A DNA stretch of 64,000 nt from Variovorax sp. SG517 (lineage in GTDB: Bacteria; Pseudomonadota; Gammaproteobacteria; Burkholderiales; Burkholderiaceae_C), in assembly GCF_013376045.1 (NCBI RefSeq), contig NZ_JABMJG010000013.1, positions 1 to 64,000 of the forward strand, given 5' to 3'. Numbering within the stretch: position 1 is the stretch's first letter; each line of letters opens with the position of its first letter. Of the stretch, positions 8,984-17,890 are shown in pieces. The notes beneath the pieces are model-generated. The model searched no databases. It was not told the origin of the DNA and saw nothing but the letters and a program-made list of their open reading frames with translations. The position numbers and the translations under genes were made by a program.

Positions 8984-9397
8984 ATGCAGAGCATCTTCCA
9001 CCTTGCATTCAATGTCCGCGACCTCGACGGCGCCCGCCGCTTCTACGGCGGCGTGCTCGGTTGCGCCGAAGGCCGCAGCACCGATACATGGGTCGACTTC
9101 GACTTCTTCGGCCACCAGATTTCCCTTCACCTGGGCGAGCCCTTCGCCACCGCCCCCACCGGCCGCGTCGGCGACGTGATGGTGCCGATGCCGCACTTCG
9201 GCCTCGCGCTCGCGCTGCCCGACTGGCAGGCGATGGCGAAGCGGCTGGAGGCGGCCGGTACCGAGTTCGTGCTGAAGCCGCAGGTGCGCTTCGAGGGGCA
9301 GCCGGGCGAGCAATGGACGATGTTCTTCCTCGACCCGTTCGGCAATCCGATCGAGGTCAAGGGCTTCCGTTCGCTGGACACCCTCTACGACAAGTAA
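8984..9397 (+). CDS. VOC/glyoxalase-fold protein
   Basis: Small cytosolic protein of 137 residues with the vicinal-oxygen-chelate fold: HLAFNVRDLDGARRFY at the N-terminus (putative metal ligand His6) and LDPFGNPIEVKGF near the C-terminus (putative Glu ligand). Such proteins work as dimers and include dioxygenases, glyoxalases and resistance proteins. The substrate is unknown. It is divergent from the TraB/GumN gene and lies 16 bases before the next gene on the same strand. Confidence 0.8.
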   Translation: MQSIFHLAFNVRDLDGARRFYGGVLGCAEGRSTDTWVDFDFFGHQISLHLGEPFATAPTGRVGDVMVPMPHFGLALALPDWQAMAKRLEAAGTEFVLKPQVRFEGQPGEQWTMFFLDPFGNPIEVKGFRSLDTLYDK

Positions 9398-9413
9398 TAA
9401 GAAGAAGCACCAG

Positions 9414-10586
9414 ATGCTCCCGCGCGCAGCCGCCGTCATCGCTCCCCTCGCGCTGCTGTGCGCCACGCTCGCGCACGCCCAGCTCGACTGCGAGCTCAAC
9501 GGCCGCAGCGTGAACCCCGACGACGGCAGCAGCACCGCGGGCAAGACCGGCCTGCTGCGCTGCAAGGACCGCTCGACCGGCGAGCTGCAGCGCGAGTCCC
9601 AGATACAGAACGGCGTGTCGATGGGACTCGTGCGCATCTACGAGAAGGGCAAGCTCGCCAAGGAGCACAGCGTCAACGCCAAGGGCAACCTGCACGGCCG
9701 CGCGCGCGAGTTCTCGCCCACCGGCCGCGTGCTGCGCGACGCCACCTACGACGACGGCCAGGAGCGCGGACTGGTGCGCAGCTTCTACCCCGACGGCAAG
9801 CTGCGCCGCGCGATCTTCTATCCCAACTCCGACACCGGCGGCGGCAACGAGCGCGCATCGGTCGAGTTCACCGAGCACGGCCAGCTCTCGGCCCTGCGCT
9901 GCGCCGACGCGCCCACGCTGGCGCCGGTGGTGGACGACGCCAGGCTCTGCGGCTTCTCGGGCACCGGTCCGTCGCAGGTCGACCTGTTCGACGCGCGCGG
10001 CATCCTGCGCTCACGGCTCGCATACGTGTCGGGCAAGCGGGTGCGCGCGCAGAGCTTCTACGACAACGGCAAGACTTCGTCGCTCGACGAGACCGTGGGC
10101 AACCAGCGCACCGAGCAGAGCTTCTCGTCCGAAGGCGTCAAGCGCCGCGAGACCGCCTTCCTGCTGGTGGAGCGCACGAGCGTCCGCGTGCGCGAGCAGG
10201 CCTTCTCCGAAAAGGGCACGCTGGTGCGCGACCAGCGCTGGAACAGCGCGGGCGAGCCGATCGTCGACGACAGCTACTACATCAACGGCCAGCCGCGCAG
10301 CAAGTCGGCCTACAGCGGCAGCGGCGACGCGCGCAGCGTCGAGATCACCGAGTTCTACGACAGCGGCCAGCGCGCCGCGCAGGGCCGCTACGAGATCCAG
10401 GGCCGCAATCGGCAGATCCCGGTCGGCACCCACCAGCGCTTCAGCGAGAAGGGCACGCTGCTGGCCGAGTCGAGCTTCGACGCCAAGGGCCGCGTCACGC
10501 GCGAGCGCGCCTGGGACGAGAACGGCGAACTGCAGCGCGACGACGAAGTCTTCGAGGACGGCTCGCGCAAGGCATACACAAGGTAA
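9414..10586 (+). CDS. Secreted YwqK/MORN-like repeat protein
   Basis: A 390-residue exported protein. The signal peptide ends near AHA (residue 22). The mature part is built of about a dozen short repeats of the form YxxGKLxxxxxYxxxGxxxG, for example around FYPDGKLRRAIFY, FYDNGKTSSLDE and FYDSGQRAAQGRY. This is the pattern of the YwqK/MORN-variant family, predicted to form an elongated beta structure. No enzymatic motif is seen. Related proteins occur as immunity proteins or envelope proteins, but nothing nearby is an obvious toxin partner, so I call only the fold. It sits 16 bases after the VOC gene. Confidence 0.72.
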   Translation: MLPRAAAVIAPLALLCATLAHAQLDCELNGRSVNPDDGSSTAGKTGLLRCKDRSTGELQRESQIQNGVSMGLVRIYEKGKLAKEHSVNAKGNLHGRAREFSPTGRVLRDATYDDGQERGLVRSFYPDGKLRRAIFYPNSDTGGGNERASVEFTEHGQLSALRCADAPTLAPVVDDARLCGFSGTGPSQVDLFDARGILRSRLAYVSGKRVRAQSFYDNGKTSSLDETVGNQRTEQSFSSEGVKRRETAFLLVERTSVRVREQAFSEKGTLVRDQRWNSAGEPIVDDSYYINGQPRSKSAYSGSGDARSVEITEFYDSGQRAAQGRYEIQGRNRQIPVGTHQRFSEKGTLLAESSFDAKGRVTRERAWDENGELQRDDEVFEDGSRKAYTR

Positions 10587-10588
10587 CG

Positions 10589-10675
10589 CCCCCAGGCTCC
10601 GCGCACTTCGTGTCGCTCCTCCACCCCCTACCGGGGGCAACACCTGCGGCCCGGCGAAGCCGGTTCCGCGGTGTT
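10589..10675 (+). repeat. Dispersed GC-rich intergenic repeat, copy A
   Basis: Begins CCCCCAGGCTCCGCGC, continues ACTTCGTGTCGCT, then a C-run/G-run hairpin (CCCCCTACCGGGGG) and a second hairpin CCGGCGAAGCCGG before TTCCGCGGTGT. It matches in inverse orientation the element at 58434-58526 over nearly its whole length, and the 3' part matches 31601-31637. It fills the gap between two convergent genes. Confidence 0.8.
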
Positions 10676-10701
10676 TCGCGAAAAGAACTTCTCTTGGGAG
10701 C

Positions 10702-11676
10702 TCAGTCCAGCTTGATTCCTGCCTGCTTGATGATCGGGCCCCAGCGCTTCGACTCGGCGCGCGACAGCGCCGCGAACTGCGCCGGCGTGCCCGGCATCGC
10801 TTCCATGCCGAAGTCGTCGAAGCGTTTCTGCACGGCCGGCGTGCCGAAGGCCTTGTTCAGGTCGCCGTTGAGCTTGTTGACCACCGCCGCCGGCAGGTTG
10901 GCCGGGCCCAGGATGCCCTGGAACGCGAACACCTCCGTGTTGGGCACGCCCACCTCGGCCAGCGTCGGCACGTTGGGCAGCGGCTTGCTGCGCGCGCCCG
11001 AGCCGATGGCCAGCACGCGCACCTTGTTGCTCTGCATGACCGGCAGGCCCGAGGCCAGGTCGAGGAACATGCAGGGCACCTGGCCGCCCATCACGTCGGC
11101 CATGGCCGGCGCGGCGCCGCGGTACGGAATGTGGGTGATGAAGGTGCCGGTGCGAACCTTGAACATCTCCATGGCCAGGTGGTGCGGCGAGCCGTTGCCG
11201 GGCGAGGCGTAGTTGACCTTGCCGGGGTTGGCCTTCACGTAGGCCAGGAACTCCTTGAAGTTCTTCGCCGGGAAGTCCGGGTGCACCACCAGGGCCAGCG
11301 GGAACTTGCCGATCGCGCCGATATACGTGAAGTCTTTCTCGGGGCTGAAGGGCAGCTTGCTGAACAGGTGCTCGTTGAAGGCCAGCACCGCGTTGTCGGC
11401 CGAGAGGATGGTGTAGCCGTCGGGCTTGCTCTTGGCGACGATGTCGGCGCCGATGTTGGTCGAGGCGCCGGGGCGGTTGTCCACCACGATCTGCTGGCCC
11501 AGCGTCTGGCGCATGGCCTCGGCCAGCACGCGCGCGATCACGTCGGTGCCGCCGCCCGCCGGATAGGGCACGACCCACTTGATGAGCTGTGCGGGGTACT
11601 CCTGCGCGCGGGCGAAGGGCGATGCGGCCATCGCTGCGCCGGAGGCGAGTGTGGCGAGAAGGGTGCGGCGATCCAT
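10702..11676 (-). CDS. Bug/TctC family periplasmic solute-binding receptor
   Basis: Tripartite tricarboxylate-type receptor of the Bug family, 324 residues. The start MDRRTLL has a twin-Arg-like signal ending in ARAQ; the ATG at 11676 follows a good ribosome site (GGAG). The family core is clear: IKWVVPYPAGGGTDVIAR, NRPGASTNIGAD near residue 75, and the HIPYRGAAPAMADVMGGQV loop. Bug proteins bind small carboxylates or amides. No TctA/TctB membrane partners are present, as is usual for this expanded betaproteobacterial family. It lies downstream of the DUF2783 and FAD monooxygenase genes on the same strand, so the ligand may be a substrate or product of that monooxygenase. Confidence 0.9.
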   Translation of the reverse strand: MDRRTLLATLASGAAMAASPFARAQEYPAQLIKWVVPYPAGGGTDVIARVLAEAMRQTLGQQIVVDNRPGASTNIGADIVAKSKPDGYTILSADNAVLAFNEHLFSKLPFSPEKDFTYIGAIGKFPLALVVHPDFPAKNFKEFLAYVKANPGKVNYASPGNGSPHHLAMEMFKVRTGTFITHIPYRGAAPAMADVMGGQVPCMFLDLASGLPVMQSNKVRVLAIGSGARSKPLPNVPTLAEVGVPNTEVFAFQGILGPANLPAAVVNKLNGDLNKAFGTPAVQKRFDDFGMEAMPGTPAQFAALSRAESKRWGPIIKQAGIKLD

Positions 11677-11726
11677 GGAATCAGTCTCCAATCTGCTGGT
11701 TGTATGTATGTATGTCGTTCCGGAAA

Positions 11727-11948
11727 TCAGGAAGCGGACAGGGATGGTACGGGCAGAGCGCGCAGTGCGTCGGCCAGTGCGGCGCGGCAGCGCGCCTCGT
11801 CGCCGACCTGCTCGAACAGCAGCAGCGCGAGCCGCGCGAGGAACAGCGATTCGCGCTCAGCGCCCGCCTCGGTGATGGCGCGCGCGCACTCGGCATAGAG
11901 GCGGTCGCGGGCGTCGGGTTGGAGCTGCGGTGCGGTGGTCGTCGTCAT
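11727..11948 (-). CDS. DUF2783 family small protein
   Basis: A 73-residue, mostly helical soluble protein (RDRLYAECARAITEAG, then LFLARLALLLFEQVGD). It starts inside the stop of the FAD monooxygenase gene (ATGA overlap at 11945-11948), so translation is coupled. DUF2783 proteins are typically encoded next to UbiH/MhpA-type flavin hydroxylases, suggesting an accessory or stabilising subunit; no biochemical role is known to me. Confidence 0.8.
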   Translation of the reverse strand: MTTTTAPQLQPDARDRLYAECARAITEAGAERESLFLARLALLLFEQVGDEARCRAALADALRALPVPSLSAS

Positions 11949-13696
11949 GCGGAAATCTCCCGGGCCGCGCGGGCCAGTGCGGGTTGCAGGGCGCCGGCCG
12001 GCAGGCGATGCCAGCGCGCGGCCACGTGGCCGTCGGGGCGCAGCAGGTAGACGGCGCCGTCTCGTGCGCCGAGCGCCTCGAACACGGCGGGCGATGCATG
12101 CGCATCGGCACCGTCGATGCCCGGGCTCGCGATGCTGCGCACGACGAAGGGCAGCGCGCCCTTGCGTGCCCGCTCGACGTCGGCGGCAGGCAGCGCGACG
12201 AGGTCGGGCCGCAGCACCAGCAGCGTGAAGGTGGGCGCGATCCAGTCGGTGAGATGGCCGCGTTCGAGCTGCTGCTCGGGCATCGCCTCGCCCGGCAGCG
12301 GGCCGGCGGGCAGCGCATCGCCCTCGCTCGACAGCGGCGACGCCGCATAGCGCACCGCCTGCGTCTGGCGCGGGTTGATGAGCTGCGCGATACCGCGGTG
12401 CGCCTCCGACAGCGACAGCGCCGCCTCGCGCAGCAGGTCGAATCCGCGCGAGGGCGGCGACATGAACTCGGTGCTGCGCATCGCGTTCTCGGCGTTGACG
12501 TGGAAGGCCTCGATGCGCTCCTGCGAGTACGAATCGAGCAGCTCAGCGTCGGACAGCCCCTTCGCGACGAAGGAGAGCTTCCACGCGAGGTTGTCCGCGT
12601 CGTCGAAACCGGAATTGAGCCCGCGCACGCCGAAGATCGGCATTGCGTGCGCTGCGTTGCCCGCGAAGACGACGCGGCCGTGGCGGTAGCTTTCGAGCGT
12701 CATCGCGCCGGCGCGGTAGACCGAGGTCCATACCGTCTTCCAGGGCAGGTGGCCTTCGCCGATGGCGTCGAGGTGGCGCTGCACGAACTCGGCCACCGCC
12801 GCCGGCTGCAGCGCCTCCTCGGTGCTCTGGCCGGGGCGCAGCTGGTAGTCGATGCGCCAGATGTCGTCGGGCTGGCGATGCATCAGCACGGTCGAGCCGG
12901 GGTTCCACGGCGGGTCGAACCAGGCGCGGCGCTCGGTGGGATGGCCGCTCTTCAGTTCGATGTCGATGATCACGTAGCGGCCTTCGTAGCCCTTGCCTTC
13001 GAGCGCGAGGCCCATCTGCCTGCGCACGAAGCTCTGGCCGCCGTCGCAGGCCGCGAGCCACTGGCCGCGCAGCCGGTAGGCGCCCTGGGCGCTGCGCACA
13101 TCGAGCGTCACGCCTTCGCCGTCTTGTGCGAGGCCGGTGAGCTCGGTGCCCCAGCGGATGTCGACGAGCCCCGGCGTGCGCTCGTTGCGGCGCAGGATCT
13201 CCTCCAGCAGGTAGTGCTCGGCGTAGTACTGCTCCAGGTTGATCATCGGCGGCAGCTTCTGCCGCTCGTCGTGCGGCATCTCGAAGCGGAACACCTCGGC
13301 GGTCTTGTAGAAGCTGCGCCCGCCGGTCCAGGGCAGGCCCTTTTCCATGAAGGCGCCCAGCACGCCGAGCCGCTCCATGATCTCCAGGCTGCGGCGCGAG
13401 ATGCAGGCCGCACGGCTGCCGACGCACACGGTGTCGTCGGCTTCGAGGATCACGCTGCGCACGCCGTGGTTCGCGAGCCCCAGCGCGAGCGCCATGCCGA
13501 CCGGGCCGCCGCCCGCGATCACCACGGGGTGGCCGGCGGCTTCGACGCCGTCGGGGCCGAGTTCTGGCGTGCGGGGTTCGTAGCGCGTGTAGTGGAAGGC
13601 GCCGACCGAAGGCGGCAATCCGGCATCGGCGCCGGGCTTCGGCGGCACGGGGCCGCTGGCGGCATCGCCCAGGGTGGCAGCGGGGGAGTTCGTCAT
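11945..13696 (-). CDS. FAD-dependent aromatic monooxygenase, MhpA/PheA type
   Basis: Class A flavoprotein hydroxylase of 583 residues. The N-terminal dinucleotide motif is VVIAGGGPVGMALALGLA (about residue 57 on). A CDGG-type stretch near the middle and the second FAD motif VVFAGNAAHAMPIFG followed by NSGFDDADNLAWKL are present. In most relatives the second motif reads GDAAH; here the acidic residue is Asn. The C-terminal thioredoxin-like extension of phenol hydroxylase-type enzymes is present. Starting at the ATG at 13696 removes 32 residues of implausible sequence lying in the divergent promoter region. It is likely co-transcribed with the DUF2783 and Bug genes; substrate probably a phenolic or aromatic acid. 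Confidence 0.87.
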   Translation of the reverse strand: MTNSPAATLGDAASGPVPPKPGADAGLPPSVGAFHYTRYEPRTPELGPDGVEAAGHPVVIAGGGPVGMALALGLANHGVRSVILEADDTVCVGSRAACISRRSLEIMERLGVLGAFMEKGLPWTGGRSFYKTAEVFRFEMPHDERQKLPPMINLEQYYAEHYLLEEILRRNERTPGLVDIRWGTELTGLAQDGEGVTLDVRSAQGAYRLRGQWLAACDGGQSFVRRQMGLALEGKGYEGRYVIIDIELKSGHPTERRAWFDPPWNPGSTVLMHRQPDDIWRIDYQLRPGQSTEEALQPAAVAEFVQRHLDAIGEGHLPWKTVWTSVYRAGAMTLESYRHGRVVFAGNAAHAMPIFGVRGLNSGFDDADNLAWKLSFVAKGLSDAELLDSYSQERIEAFHVNAENAMRSTEFMSPPSRGFDLLREAALSLSEAHRGIAQLINPRQTQAVRYAASPLSSEGDALPAGPLPGEAMPEQQLERGHLTDWIAPTFTLLVLRPDLVALPAADVERARKGALPFVVRSIASPGIDGADAHASPAVFEALGARDGAVYLLRPDGHVAARWHRLPAGALQPALARAAREISA

Positions 13697-13794
13697 CCGG
13701 CGGGATTGTCCCGATGCGCGGCGAGCGGCAATGTCATAACTTCGTACGAGGTGTTTACCCGTATCCGTCCCCACTTCTCCTCCTTTCCTCACGC

Positions 13795-14577
13795 ATGAGA
13801 CGCTGGCGCATCCACCCTTGCGAGGACGCCGCGCTGGCCGCGGCCGTGGTCGGCGACGTGCTCTCCGGCGTGGGCACGCCGCTGCTCGCGACCAGCTACC
13901 TCAAAGCCATGCAGCGCGTGATGCCGGTGACCTTCTGCACCGTGTTCGTGGTCGATGCCGCCGGCCGCATCGAGCTGGTGTCCGCCGCCAGCAGCTACGG
14001 CAGCACGGCCGAGCGCACCTCCGAGCGCTACGTGGCGCAGCGCTTCGACCTGCTCGACCCGAACATGGCCTGGCTCGCCGCGCGCAAGCTGCCCAGGCGC
14101 GTGCAGCTGTGGATGGGCCACCAGCGCGCCGACGAGGTGGCCGACCCGGTGTACCGCGCCGCCTGCTACGGCGACGTGGGCATCCGCGAGCGCGCATCGG
14201 TGCTGTTGCTGCAGCCCACGGGGCAGCGCGTGGCGGTGAGCTTCTATCGCAGCCTCGCGCAGCCGGAGTTCGGCGCGGCGGACTTCGCGCTCATCGAGGC
14301 CCACGCCACGCTGCTGGCTGACGCCACCGCGGCGCACGGCCGCAGCGCAGTCGGCGCCCGCAAGGCGGTGGAGCCCGCCCTCGCCGAAAGGCTGCTGCGC
14401 CTGAGCCTGCGCGAGCGCGAGGTCATCGGCCACCTGATGGCGGGCCGCACCGCCAAGGAGGCCGCGCGCCAGATCGGCGTGGAGCTGACGACCGTGCGCA
14501 CCCACCAGTACCGGGCGTTCCGGCGGCTGGGGATACGGTCGCAGAAGGAGCTGCTGCGCGGAACGCCGGCAGCCTAG
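13795..14577 (+). CDS. LuxR-family transcriptional regulator
   Basis: A 260-residue regulator with a C-terminal LuxR helix-turn-helix: LSLREREVIGHLMAGRTAKE, then VELTTVRTHQYRAFRRLGI. The N-terminal 190 residues look like a GAF/PAS-type or autoinducer-like sensor without a phosphoacceptor receiver. It is divergent from the monooxygenase operon with 98 bases between start codons, so it probably controls that operon. The ATG at 13795 is preferred to one 81 bases upstream because the latter would cover the whole divergent promoter. Confidence 0.85.
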   Translation: MRRWRIHPCEDAALAAAVVGDVLSGVGTPLLATSYLKAMQRVMPVTFCTVFVVDAAGRIELVSAASSYGSTAERTSERYVAQRFDLLDPNMAWLAARKLPRRVQLWMGHQRADEVADPVYRAACYGDVGIRERASVLLLQPTGQRVAVSFYRSLAQPEFGAADFALIEAHATLLADATAAHGRSAVGARKAVEPALAERLLRLSLREREVIGHLMAGRTAKEAARQIGVELTTVRTHQYRAFRRLGIRSQKELLRGTPAA

Positions 14578-14768
14578 CCTCCGGACCTGACCCGGCTTGC
14601 AGCTTCAGTCATCCAAGCGCGACAACGTTGCGCTGTGCCTAAGGCAAGCACGCCCCGGCTTGCTTTGCGAGGTTGCCAAGAAAAGGCCGCGTGGGCCCGA
14701 CCGAGTTAGTCAGCGTGGGCCTTGGCCATGGCCGTGGCGTAGTTCGCCGAAACTGGAAACAGTCACCA

Positions 14769-15824
14769 TCACGCTTCATTGCCTTCATTGAGCTGAGCCT
14801 CCGCTTTCGCCAGGCGCGCCAGCACCTCATCGAAGGCGAGCGGAGCGCTGGCGAACATCTGCTGCATCGCGGCATAGTCCTGAGCGAGCGCCGTCCGCCG
14901 CGCAGTCGATGGCACCAGGCGAAAAGTACCGGCGCGTGCCAGGTCGTACCTTGCCCATCCGCGCGAAAACACCCGGCTCTTCCAGGCGACCACGTGTGCG
15001 CACAGGGAGGCATCGGCCAGGAAGCGATCGGCGTCTTCGTGCTCCAGCAGGCGCGCCATGTCCGAATAGTGCCGCGCATAGCGATCGGGCAAGCCCTGCC
15101 CGTCCGGCCGGTGGAACTCCGCGTGCAGGATCGTCGCCTTCTCCCAGAACGTCCGTTCCAGCGCCAGTGCGGTGACCTCGCAATGCCAGTCCTCGAAGAT
15201 GGAGGGGAACACGTCACTCACGAGCGGCCGGATCCGGTGGCGCTGCGTGGGTTGCTGATCGGTCAGCGTACCAAGCTCGAGCTTGACCTCGCGCTGGATA
15301 TAAGAGAAGCCCGTGCCATGCTGCGTCGGATATCGGAAATACAGGATGGGAGAGCACGCTACCTCGTCGTCCTCGTAACGCAGCCAGCTATCGGCGGCGC
15401 GTGGCGCACCCAGCGCCCCGCGAATGACGGACTCCAGCAATGGCTGCATCACTTGCGCGACCTTGATGCCACACAGGCGCTGCATTTCCAGCACCGCCGC
15501 ATCGCGCCGCGTTCGACTCACCAGCGCATCGAAGCCCTCGGCATCGGCGCCGACGAACGCGGGTACGAGGCACAAGTCGATGTCCTCCGAAAAACGATCG
15601 ATGACGCCATAGACCTTCGACAACGACGTACCGCCCTTGAACACAAGGTGCGGCGCGACATCGGGCAGCGAAAACAGCTGCCCCAGGAGCCAGCTGACCC
15701 AGAAATCCTTCTCCAGCATGACCTGCTGGCCCGCGCGTCCGGCGGCCGCCTGCTCGAACACGAGAGCGCGCCGTTCGGCCGGCAGCGACAGGAACCGACC
15801 GGCCAGCGGAGGTGTTTCGCTCAT
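14769..15824 (-). CDS. abiEii: AbiEii-type nucleotidyltransferase toxin
   Basis: Toxin component of an AbiE-type (type IV) toxin-antitoxin and abortive-infection module, 351 residues. The nucleotidyltransferase core is GGTSLSK at residues 64-70 followed by FSEDIDL at 78-84, the GS...DxD arrangement of the DNA polymerase beta-like fold. Family members inhibit growth through nucleotide transfer to RNA, tRNA being reported for relatives. The start codon overlaps the antitoxin stop by four bases (ATGA at 15821-15824), so the two are translated together. Codon use looks less GC-extreme than in the neighbouring genes, which suggests acquisition. Confidence 0.88.
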   Translation of the reverse strand: MSETPPLAGRFLSLPAERRALVFEQAAAGRAGQQVMLEKDFWVSWLLGQLFSLPDVAPHLVFKGGTSLSKVYGVIDRFSEDIDLCLVPAFVGADAEGFDALVSRTRRDAAVLEMQRLCGIKVAQVMQPLLESVIRGALGAPRAADSWLRYEDDEVACSPILYFRYPTQHGTGFSYIQREVKLELGTLTDQQPTQRHRIRPLVSDVFPSIFEDWHCEVTALALERTFWEKATILHAEFHRPDGQGLPDRYARHYSDMARLLEHEDADRFLADASLCAHVVAWKSRVFSRGWARYDLARAGTFRLVPSTARRTALAQDYAAMQQMFASAPLAFDEVLARLAKAEAQLNEGNEA

Positions 15825-16480
15825 GATGACGAAGCCGGCTGCGGGGAGGAAGCGCGCTCATCGCCGTCGCAGGCCAGTTCGCGCAGGAACGGCTGCATCC
15901 AGACCGGGGCGAGCGCAATGTCTTGAATGAGCTTGGCCCGCTCGGCTGCGGGAAGCGTCTGCCGCAACCGGCGAACCCGCTCCGGGGTGATGTTCTTGGG
16001 CCCCAGGCTCTTGAACGCCTGAATCACCAGTCCGCTGAGACGACCCGCCGCGGCCATGTCGCGCGGCGTGGTGCGTTTGAGCGTGATCTGTAGCGGGCCC
16101 GCCTGTACCGAGCGTGCGGTGCCATCGGTCAGGAGCACCACTTTGGCGGGCACCTGCTCCGACAGGCCCAGCAGGTTGGCGGCATAGGCGCCGGTCGGTT
16201 GCGTGCGGATGCGGTCCTTGCCTGCCAGGGCGCGCACGACGGCGTCGACACTCGGCCAGAGCGCGCCGAGCAGTTCGTCTTGCCGCGGCTTGTCATAAAG
16301 GCCGCGCGACAGACGGCGCAGGTTGCCAGACGCAACAAGGCGCTGCAGCGCCTTGTCGATCCCGGCGCGGCTGCCAAGGCTCGCAAAGCTGGCTGGGGTA
16401 AAGACTGTGCCGCGCGTGGCCCGCTGTACCCGGCGGGCCAGTTGAGTGTCGATGCTGTCAGGGGATGGTGCGCGCGGCAT
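15821..16480 (-). CDS. AbiEi-like antitoxin and autoregulator (DUF6088 type)
   Basis: Antitoxin partner, 219 residues. The N-terminal 65 residues look like a winged helix (TPASFASLGSRAGIDKALQ, then LVASGNLRRLSRGLYDKP), the DNA-binding part of AbiEi-like antitoxins. The rest is the C-terminal antitoxin domain (PTGAYAANLLGL, then VLLTDGTARSVQAG). Known AbiEi proteins neutralise the toxin and repress their own promoter by binding inverted repeats. Such a repeat is present 11 bases upstream of this start (16491-16527), supporting the ATG at 16480. Confidence 0.85.
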   Translation of the reverse strand: MPRAPSPDSIDTQLARRVQRATRGTVFTPASFASLGSRAGIDKALQRLVASGNLRRLSRGLYDKPRQDELLGALWPSVDAVVRALAGKDRIRTQPTGAYAANLLGLSEQVPAKVVLLTDGTARSVQAGPLQITLKRTTPRDMAAAGRLSGLVIQAFKSLGPKNITPERVRRLRQTLPAAERAKLIQDIALAPVWMQPFLRELACDGDERASSPQPASSS

Positions 16481-16490
16481 GGAAAGCTTC

Positions 16491-16527
16491 TATTTGACCG
16501 AAAAATACCATGTTTTTCAGTCAAATA
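16491..16527. promoter_or_regulatory. Inverted-repeat operator of the AbiE operon
   Basis: Left arm TATTTGACCGAAAAA (16491-16505), 7-base spacer, right arm TTTTTCAGTCAAATA (16513-16527); the arms pair at 14 of 15 positions. It sits in a markedly AT-rich patch just upstream of the antitoxin start codon. The position suits repression of the promoter or of translation initiation by the antitoxin. The repeat is seen directly; the protein that binds it is inferred. Confidence 0.75.
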
Positions 16528-16651
16528 AAGCACCATATTTCGTCCAAATTACGCGATTTCCATTCGGAAAATCTCGCAAGCCTCGGCAAACCACCAAACT
16601 CCTACTGCAGTCAAGAACTCCAGCTTCGGGCTGGTGTTCGGGGACGCCGCG

Positions 16652-17746
16652 TCAGCCTTCGGGAAGCCCCTGCGCTTCCTCTCCGGGCGCATCACCCTGC
16701 GGCTTCACCAGCGACACCGGCGCCTCCTTCGGACGCCCCGCGGTGGACACGATCTCCTGGTCGATCGCGCCGAAGATCGAGCGCCCGTCCAGCCCCTTCA
16801 TCTCGATGCGGATGGTGTCGCCGAACTTCATGAAGTCGGTGTAGGGCTGGCCGGTCTGGATGGTCTCGATGCAGCGCTTCTCGGCGATGCACGAGTAGCC
16901 CTTGGGCCACTCCATCTGGCCGTCCTTTTTCTCCACGCCCTTGTTGCTCACGGTGCCGCTGCCGACGATGCTGCCGGCGCGCACGTTGCGCGTCTTGGCG
17001 ATGTGGGCGATGAGCTGGCCGAAGTGGAAGGTCATTTCCGGGCCGGCGTCGCACATGCCGACCTTGCGGCCGTTCCAGCTGCTTTGCAGCGCGAGGTGCA
17101 CGCGGCCGTGCTGCCAGGCTTCGCCGAACTCGTCGAGCGTGACGGCCACGGGGCTGAAAGCGGTGGCGGGCTTGCTCTGGAAGAAGCCGAAGCCCTTGGC
17201 GAGCTCGGCCGGGATGAGGTTGCGCAGGCTCACGTCGTTGGCCAGCATCACGAGACGGATGCCGTCGAGCGCCTGGTCGGGCGTGGCGCCCATGCGCACG
17301 TCGCCGGTGACGACGGCGATCTCGGCCTCGAAGTCGATGCCCATGGCCTCGCTGGGCACGACCACGTCGTCGGTCGGGCCGAGGAAGTCGTCGCTGCCGC
17401 CCTGGTACATCAGCGGGTCGGTGTAGAAGCTCTCGGGCACCTCGGCGTTGCGCGCCTTGCGCACCAGCTCCACATGGTTGATGTAGGCCGAGCCGTCGGC
17501 CCACTGGTAGGCGCGCGGCAGCGGGGCCATGCACATCGAGGGGTCGAAGGGAAAGGCGTGGCGCGCGCGGCCGGCGTTGAGATTCGCGTACAGGTCCTGC
17601 AGCTGCGGGCTCATGAAGCCCCAGTCGTCCAGCACCTGCTGCAGCCGGTTGGCGATGCCGGTGGCGTAGTGGGCGAGCGTGAGGTCGCGCGAGACGACGA
17701 CGAGCTGGCCGTCGCGCGAGCCGTCCTTCAGGGTGGCGAGTTTCAT
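16652..17746 (-). CDS. Fumarylacetoacetate hydrolase family enzyme
   Basis: A 364-residue C-C bond hydrolase of the FAH fold. Metal ligands fit the fumarylacetoacetase pattern: FYTD (Asp110), DFEAEI (Glu140, Glu142) and MLANDVSLRN with a later Asp. The N-terminal cap domain (MKLATLKDGSRDGQLVVVS) is of the kind found in two-domain fumarylacetoacetase-like proteins of tyrosine or aromatic catabolism. The last 30 residues are a hydrophilic extension. The ATG at 17746 begins the family's usual N-terminus. No homogentisate gene is adjacent, so the exact substrate remains open. Confidence 0.88.
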   Translation of the reverse strand: MKLATLKDGSRDGQLVVVSRDLTLAHYATGIANRLQQVLDDWGFMSPQLQDLYANLNAGRARHAFPFDPSMCMAPLPRAYQWADGSAYINHVELVRKARNAEVPESFYTDPLMYQGGSDDFLGPTDDVVVPSEAMGIDFEAEIAVVTGDVRMGATPDQALDGIRLVMLANDVSLRNLIPAELAKGFGFFQSKPATAFSPVAVTLDEFGEAWQHGRVHLALQSSWNGRKVGMCDAGPEMTFHFGQLIAHIAKTRNVRAGSIVGSGTVSNKGVEKKDGQMEWPKGYSCIAEKRCIETIQTGQPYTDFMKFGDTIRIEMKGLDGRSIFGAIDQEIVSTAGRPKEAPVSLVKPQGDAPGEEAQGLPEG

Positions 17747-17890
17747 GATGCGGTGCGTGCGTGCGTGAGGACTGGAGCGGACCGCCGGCACGGGCCGGTC
17801 GCCGCCCCCACTTAAACTGGTTGGACGGGCGGCAGTTTACCGAGGTGGTCTTTGGTGAACCTCCGGGCCGGCGCCCCACTCCACATACCG

